Assembly (NCBI GenBank): GCA_002503395.1 | Contig: DARQ01000074.1 | Coordinates: 2,342-12,067 of the forward strand | DNA: 9,726 nucleotides | Reading direction: 5' to 3' | Origin: Euryarchaeota archaeon UBA60 | GTDB lineage: Archaea; Thermoplasmatota; Poseidoniia; Poseidoniales; Poseidoniaceae | In this document: positions 5,477 to 9,726 of the stretch, piece after piece | How the letters are laid out: every line of letters begins with the position of its first letter | Numbering within the stretch: the stretch's first letter is position 1 | Notes under the pieces: model-generated | Database searches by the model: none | Told to the model about the DNA's origin: nothing | Seen by the model: only the letters and a program-made list of their open reading frames with translations | Translations under genes and position numbers: made by a program

Positions 5477-8233
5477 GTGAACGGTGCCACCGCGAAGGAA
5501 AACCTACCTCGGCGCTCAGTACTTGCGCTGATACTGGCAGCGCTCATGCTGGCCTCAATTCCGGCCCTGGTCTCAGCCGCTGAGGATGAAGGGTTCTCAG
5601 TTTCTGCAACCATCGACGAGATTCCGACTCGCGACTGGTATATTGCCGGTGATGAATTGAACATCAGCGTCCTGATTACCAATGGTGGCGATGCCGCTTC
5701 GCTTACCAGTAATCCTTCCTGCCCAGCGGTATTGTCGGCATATTCGCAATCCGGCGCCCTGTTGTGGGATGGATTGGAATCTGCCGGATGCCGCCTACAG
5801 AGCCGGGGTACCGACTTCGCCGCCGATGAAGTCATCGATTGGGCTGACCTGTCGTGGAATTTCACTGATTCAAATGGGGATTACCTGCCCTCTGGAATGC
5901 TCACCTTGGTAGTCACAATTCCTGATACCGACCTCTCCACCAACTCTTCGGCTGACCTCAACTCCCCTTCAGGTATCGAAATCCTGTGGCAGGCGCCGGT
6001 TGGAATCGATGCGGCGCTGGAATTTGAATTGGTCGCTGCCGAATCTCCCACAGGTCATTTCAGCAGTGCTGAGGGCTTGTTCACCACGGTCCGATTGTAC
6101 AATTCCGGAGATTCCGAATTGACTCAATTCACCTCACCGGACTGCAAACTGCGCTTCACCGCATGGCAGAATGAAGTTGTTCTAGTTGACCGCCTTAGCG
6201 AGATGCCATGCGACGGGGGATTGGGCGGCGAGGTATTCGCAGCCTCCCAACTGAGTGATTATGGATGGTTGAATTGGGATTTCCGCGGTGTCGATGGCAT
6301 CGAGGCAGATAGCGGAGAAGTGCTGATCGAAGTCGGATTGCCCGATCGTAGCCGCTCAGCTCAGACCACCGTCACCTACTCCAATCTCGGCGCCCCGGCG
6401 GATGCCCAACTTTCTGGCCCGGACTCGCCACTCATACCCGCCGTCATCTTCTCCATCACCGCCAATCAGGATGGAGTCTTCCATACCAACGGAGGTGAAT
6501 CTCTGGGCTTCACTGGTATCCTGACTAATACCGCCGAGCAGGCTGTGACCGCTTCTTTCACCAATATGTGTCGAATAGAGATTTTCATTCTCAACTCCGA
6601 TGGTGAGATTGTCTATGACACCCGAGATGGAAGGGAATGCCGTGATATCGACATCGACCACTTCCTTGAGGCGGAAGCACAGTTCTCAATCAATCACGCC
6701 CAATGGCCTCTGGTCGACCGCACTGGCTGTGGATTGGTGTCCGGAGTTTACACAGTCGTTGTCGATGTGCCCGAGTTCCGCCTACGCTCGGTGAGCGAGT
6801 TCATTCACAGTGATGATGGTGCTGCCATCGCCTGTCTTGGTGATGCTCAAGATGCGGGCACGACCTCTCCCTTGCTTTTGAGTGAGCCAAGCATTGCGCT
6901 CGACTCCACTGAGTCGCTGAACATCTCAATCGCCTTGACGAGTGGCGAAGATACCGTCGACCTACTCTGGGTAAGCCCTTGCCGCCTTAGTGTGGATATC
7001 GTTTCCATCGACTTACTGGCAGTTGTTGGCGGATTACAGACCTGGTGTGGCGCTGAACCAGCCGAGCGCCTGCGCATCGCCCCATTGGGTGTTGTGAGTG
7101 ATGAAGCGTTCTCGCTGTTGATGGTCGACGCCGCCGGAGAACCGCTCGCTTCGGGAGATTACCGACTGGACTTCCGCGTCAATTCCCTACCTACCACCGC
7201 TTTGCAGTATCAACTGACTTGGCCGCTCGAAGATGATGTGGTCACCGAGACCGAACTGAATGATTCTGGTGATGATGAACTCGCTGAGGAAATCATCCCG
7301 ACCACTCTCTCCGGGACGTGGATGTATATCACCACTGAGAATGGCGGTTGTTGGATTCTCAATGCCGGCGGCCAAAGCCACCTCTTGCTCGATGCCACCG
7401 CGGTCGCACCTTGGATGCCACAACCCAAGACCATAGGCACCTACAGTGTCGTCGACGATGCGCGCAGTGCCCCGGATTGCCCGGAATGGAATAGTCACAT
7501 CGCCATCATCGAAGTACTGCAAGAGCAGGGATTGCCGACAGAATCCGAGACGGTTGTCGCTAATGATGAACCGGTTGCAATCATTGAGGAGAGCATCATC
7601 GAAGCGGTCGCTCCCACGGTAGTAGCAGTAGTGGTTTCAACCTCGTTGTTGAGTCTGCTGGTAATGACTGTGGTCGGTAATGAGTCGTGGCGAATCCCAC
7701 TCTCCCAACTCGGATTGGGGCTGATTGGCCTGATTGGGCGAACCCACGAGACCAATGATGGAAAGTATCAGCGGGGACGCCTGATGGGATATCTGACAGC
7801 AAACCCCGGATGTCACTTCCGCGCCTTGATGGCGGCTCTGGATATGAGCAACGGACAGATTACCCATCACCTTAAGATTCTCGAGGAAGAAAATATCGTC
7901 TGGCGGCGCAAGGATGGCCGCCTAATGAGATTCTATCCCGCCACCATCAGTGCCGATACCCCGGTAGAAGATTTGCCGATACCGGCCCTGACCCCCGATG
8001 CCAACTCATTACAGGGTAAGATTCTGCGCTTGCTCGACAATGACGGACAGATGGGAACCTATCCCACTCAGCGCGACCTGGCCGACCGTCTGGAGCGTAG
8101 CCAACAACTCATCAGTCATCATCTGCGGACCCTGCACAAGTATGGTCTGGTCGAGAAGAGCAGGTCCGGGATGAAGAACCGTTACAAGTTGACTAAAGAA
8201 GCGGTGTTCCTACTCAACCAACCACGAATATGA
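5477..8233 (+). CDS. Membrane-anchored one-component transcription regulator with tandem winged helices
   Basis: A 918-residue protein with an exterior sensor and a cytosolic DNA-binding end. A signal peptide covers about 1-35 (PRR, then a hydrophobic run ending VSAA). Residues 37-605 form four repeats of about 140 residues, each with a cysteine pair 22-23 apart (C82/105, C223/245, C365/388, C502/524), a central WDL/WDF-like strand and a PSGMLTLVV or ASGDYRLDF-like final strand. They recall the BsuPI beta-sandwich family, a tentative match. A smaller segment at 613-685 holds C625 and C668. A membrane helix spans about 713-733, followed by a glycine-rich hydrophobic stretch (743-754). Winged helices lie at about 762-822 and 843-915, with parallel recognition helices ITHHLKIL and ISHHLRTL. 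GTG is the only plausible start: a stop lies at 5444-5446, no ATG intervenes, and the signal peptide follows at once. The mRNA may be leaderless. It probably regulates itself and the divergent hydrolase. Confidence 0.85.
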   Translation: MNGATAKENLPRRSVLALILAALMLASIPALVSAAEDEGFSVSATIDEIPTRDWYIAGDELNISVLITNGGDAASLTSNPSCPAVLSAYSQSGALLWDGLESAGCRLQSRGTDFAADEVIDWADLSWNFTDSNGDYLPSGMLTLVVTIPDTDLSTNSSADLNSPSGIEILWQAPVGIDAALEFELVAAESPTGHFSSAEGLFTTVRLYNSGDSELTQFTSPDCKLRFTAWQNEVVLVDRLSEMPCDGGLGGEVFAASQLSDYGWLNWDFRGVDGIEADSGEVLIEVGLPDRSRSAQTTVTYSNLGAPADAQLSGPDSPLIPAVIFSITANQDGVFHTNGGESLGFTGILTNTAEQAVTASFTNMCRIEIFILNSDGEIVYDTRDGRECRDIDIDHFLEAEAQFSINHAQWPLVDRTGCGLVSGVYTVVVDVPEFRLRSVSEFIHSDDGAAIACLGDAQDAGTTSPLLLSEPSIALDSTESLNISIALTSGEDTVDLLWVSPCRLSVDIVSIDLLAVVGGLQTWCGAEPAERLRIAPLGVVSDEAFSLLMVDAAGEPLASGDYRLDFRVNSLPTTALQYQLTWPLEDDVVTETELNDSGDDELAEEIIPTTLSGTWMYITTENGGCWILNAGGQSHLLLDATAVAPWMPQPKTIGTYSVVDDARSAPDCPEWNSHIAIIEVLQEQGLPTESETVVANDEPVAIIEESIIEAVAPTVVAVVVSTSLLSLLVMTVVGNESWRIPLSQLGLGLIGLIGRTHETNDGKYQRGRLMGYLTANPGCHFRALMAALDMSNGQITHHLKILEEENIVWRRKDGRLMRFYPATISADTPVEDLPIPALTPDANSLQGKILRLLDNDGQMGTYPTQRDLADRLERSQQLISHHLRTLHKYGLVEKSRSGMKNRYKLTKEAVFLLNQPRI

Positions 8234-8262
8234 GACGAAATCCACTAGGATTCAAATCCATG

Positions 8263-8278
8263 CTCGGCTTTGGTCGAG
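8263..8278 (+). terminator. Hairpin after the regulator gene, possible terminator
   Basis: CTCGGC and GTCGAG form a six-pair stem with one G-U pair around a TTTG loop, 30 bases after the regulator's stop codon. No T-run follows, so it would be an atypical archaeal terminator and may instead stabilise the 3' end. It also sits at the start of the C-rich stretch. Confidence 0.25.
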
Positions 8279-8455
8279 GAGGTTGCTCTCCGAATAGCCC
8301 CCCCCCGAAGGTCGAGGGTCATAGCAATACGTGGTTGCCTTCATAGGTGTAAGGGTTGATAAATCCATCATACTATCGCTGCCAACCCAGCCTTGGCGTG
8401 CGCTTCATTGAAACGGACGCCTCAACTCGGCTTATCGTAGGAGTGCCTGCAATTC

Positions 8456-8460
8456 GGTGA
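8456..8460 (+). promoter_or_regulatory. Shine-Dalgarno sequence of leuS
   Basis: GGTGA ends six bases before the ATG at 8467 and matches the archaeal anti-Shine-Dalgarno (GGAGGTGATC on the mRNA side). An in-frame TGA at 8458-8460 overlaps it, so no earlier start is possible. It is the clearest ribosome-binding site in the window; the other genes lack one. Confidence 0.6.
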
Positions 8461-8466
8461 ATCGGG

Positions 8467-9726
8467 ATGGACTGGAATCCAACACTGCGAGAGCCGCACT
8501 GGCAGGCTGAGTGGGAGTCTGAGGGGATTTTCCATAGCCGCATAGAGGTGGGGCGACCCAAGTTCTACACCCTTGAGATGTATCCCTACCCCAGTGGAAA
8601 AATGCACATGGGGCATGTCCGCAACTACAGCATCGGTGATGCGGTCGCCCGCTACAAGAGGGCACGAGGTTTCAACGTCCTCTATCCGATGGGCTTCGAC
8701 TCATTTGGAATGCCGGCTGAAAACGCTGCCATCGCTGAGAAAGGTCACCCTAGAGATATCATCGAACGAAATATTAAGTCGATTACCGAGCAGTTCAAGC
8801 GCATGGGTTTCTCCTATGATTGGCGCCGTAAAGTGATGAGCCACGCGCCGGAATACTACCGCTGGAACCAATGGTTCTTCTTGAAATTCCTTGAGCGGGG
8901 GTTAGCCTATCGCCATCATGCTCCGGTCAACTGGTGCAATGATTGTGACACCGTGCTGGCCAATGAACAGGTGAAGAATGGCAGGTGCTGGCGCTGCTCC
9001 AGTGAAGTCGTGCAAAAGGACATGAGCCAGTGGTTCCTCAAAATCACCGATTATTCGCAGGAATTACTCGATGACCTAGAGAATATCGACTATCCTGAGC
9101 ACGTCAAGTCGCTGCAGCGCGATTGGATAGGGCGTTCCGAAGGAGCGATGATTCGCTTCCCGCTCGTCGCCGCATCGCCCGACCAGTCCACTCCTGCCTC
9201 CGGCCAAGTTGATGGCGATAATCAGGTCATCGCCGCTTTCACCACTCGCCCCGACACGATATTCGGTGTCACCTTCCTCACCCTCGCCCCCGAGCACCCA
9301 CTGGCTGAAAAATTGGTGGCGGGAAGCCAATTCGAAGAAAAATGGCGAACCATGCGCAACGAGGTGGTGGCGCTGTCCGACTTCGAGCGCGGCATGCTGA
9401 AGCAGAAGGTCGGGGTTCCTACCGGTCGTTTTGCCACCAATCCGCTGACCGGTGAAGAGGTGCCCATCTGGATCGGTAATTTCGTCATCGCCGCATATGG
9501 TACCGGTGCGGTGATGGCGGTGCCGGGCCACGACCAGCGCGACTTTGATTTCGCGAAGAATTACGACATTCCCATCCGTCAGGTCCTGGTCGAGAAAGCC
9601 GACGATGAAGTGGGCGAGATGGCCTCAGCCTACGAAGGATATGGGCCGATGGTAGCATCGCCTTTACCGGGATTCGATGGAAAATCAGGAGAGGAGGCAA
9701 ATCGGGCAGTCATCGAGTCACTTGAA
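8467..9726 (+). CDS. leuS: Leucyl-tRNA synthetase, bacterial type, N-terminal 420 residues
   Basis: The enzyme charges tRNA-Leu with leucine using ATP. The catalytic signature HMGH lies at 47-50 within YPYPSGKMHMGHVRNYSIGD, followed by PMGFDSFGMPAENAAI (74-89), the bacterial form of this region. A zinc-binding insert shows CNDC (157-160) and CWRC (174-177). The CP1 editing domain begins about 225 and includes the threonine-rich TTRPDTIFG (259-267) and YGTGAVMAVPGHDQRD (344-359), whose D356 corresponds to the editing aspartate that clears mischarged tRNA. The KMSKS loop, anticodon-binding domain and C-terminus lie outside the window; bacterial LeuRS is usually 800-900 residues, so about half is present. 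The sequence shows no frameshift. The start is fixed by the Shine-Dalgarno site and an upstream in-frame stop. It is likely transcribed from its own promoter rather than with the regulator. Confidence 0.96.
   Translation, partial: MDWNPTLREPHWQAEWESEGIFHSRIEVGRPKFYTLEMYPYPSGKMHMGHVRNYSIGDAVARYKRARGFNVLYPMGFDSFGMPAENAAIAEKGHPRDIIERNIKSITEQFKRMGFSYDWRRKVMSHAPEYYRWNQWFFLKFLERGLAYRHHAPVNWCNDCDTVLANEQVKNGRCWRCSSEVVQKDMSQWFLKITDYSQELLDDLENIDYPEHVKSLQRDWIGRSEGAMIRFPLVAASPDQSTPASGQVDGDNQVIAAFTTRPDTIFGVTFLTLAPEHPLAEKLVAGSQFEEKWRTMRNEVVALSDFERGMLKQKVGVPTGRFATNPLTGEEVPIWIGNFVIAAYGTGAVMAVPGHDQRDFDFAKNYDIPIRQVLVEKADDEVGEMASAYEGYGPMVASPLPGFDGKSGEEANRAVIESLE

Larger units (their letters stand above)
8234..8466. 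other. Intergenic region between the regulator and leuS
   Basis: No protein or tRNA gene is seen in these 233 bases. The region holds a hairpin (8263-8278), a run of nine C at 8298-8306, a small palindrome GGATT-CA-AATCC (8248-8259), and three copies of AAATCCA (8238, 8254, 8361). An AT-rich GATAAATCC at 8359-8367 could be a TATA-like element for leuS, giving a leader of roughly 75-80 bases; this is weak. Confidence 0.5.

Noticed and set aside
5386..5865. A 159-codon minus-strand open frame across the divergent promoter and the regulator's start
   Set aside because: It overlaps the regulator's signal peptide region and the hydrolase start in another frame, and has no domain-like features.
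8248..8259. GGATTCAAATCC as a possible tRNA T-arm
   Set aside because: It contains the TTCAAAT loop pattern, but no acceptor, D-arm or anticodon arm can be folded around it on either strand; it is a small palindrome.
9076..9531. A 151-codon minus-strand open frame inside leuS
   Set aside because: It is antisense to the conserved editing domain of leuS and has no recognisable motif.
1..9726. CRISPR array, insertion sequence or prophage genes
   Set aside because: The only tandem repeats are coding TSP3 modules that keep reading frame and protein pattern; no spacer-repeat layout, transposase or terminal inverted repeats were seen.

Overview
The window looks like part of an archaeal genome, most likely a Marine Group II (Poseidoniales) or related Thermoplasmatota archaeon. 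This is an inference from style, not from a marker gene. The signs are a secreted calcium-repeat surface protein with many N-glycosylation sequons, a membrane-anchored regulator with tandem winged helices, a winged-helix/STAND NTPase, AT-rich TATA-like boxes about 25 bp before several starts, and few Shine-Dalgarno sites. The leucyl-tRNA synthetase is plainly of the bacterial type, so either it was acquired by transfer or the host assignment is wrong.

Layout. Positions 1-971 (minus) hold the N-terminal 323 residues of a winged-helix plus P-loop NTPase regulator whose 3' end lies outside the window. A roughly 150 bp control region separates it from a divergent gene at 1124-4585 (plus), a 1153-residue type I membrane protein: signal peptide, a first thrombospondin-type-3 segment, a seven-bladed WD40-like propeller, a long calcium-binding repeat array, one membrane helix and a short cytosolic tail. 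A metallo-beta-lactamase-fold hydrolase of the glyoxalase II / persulfide dioxygenase (ETHE1) group at 4638-5444 (minus) converges on it. Only 32 bp separates the annotated start of that hydrolase from a divergent GTG-started gene at 5477-8233 (plus). This encodes a 918-residue transmembrane one-component regulator with an exterior of four cysteine-paired repeats and a cytosolic pair of winged helices. After a 233 bp gap comes leuS at 8467, cut by the window end after 420 codons.

How the parts may work together. The most interesting unit is 4638-8233: a membrane-bound regulator head to head with a thiol-metabolising hydrolase, sharing a tiny promoter region that contains a perfect 8+8 bp inverted repeat and a second 6+6 bp one. 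The simplest reading is that the regulator senses something outside the cell through its cysteine-paired ectodomain and controls itself and the hydrolase through these palindromes. The sequence shows the arrangement; the regulatory link and the signal are inference. The surface protein and leuS have no evident functional tie to this unit.
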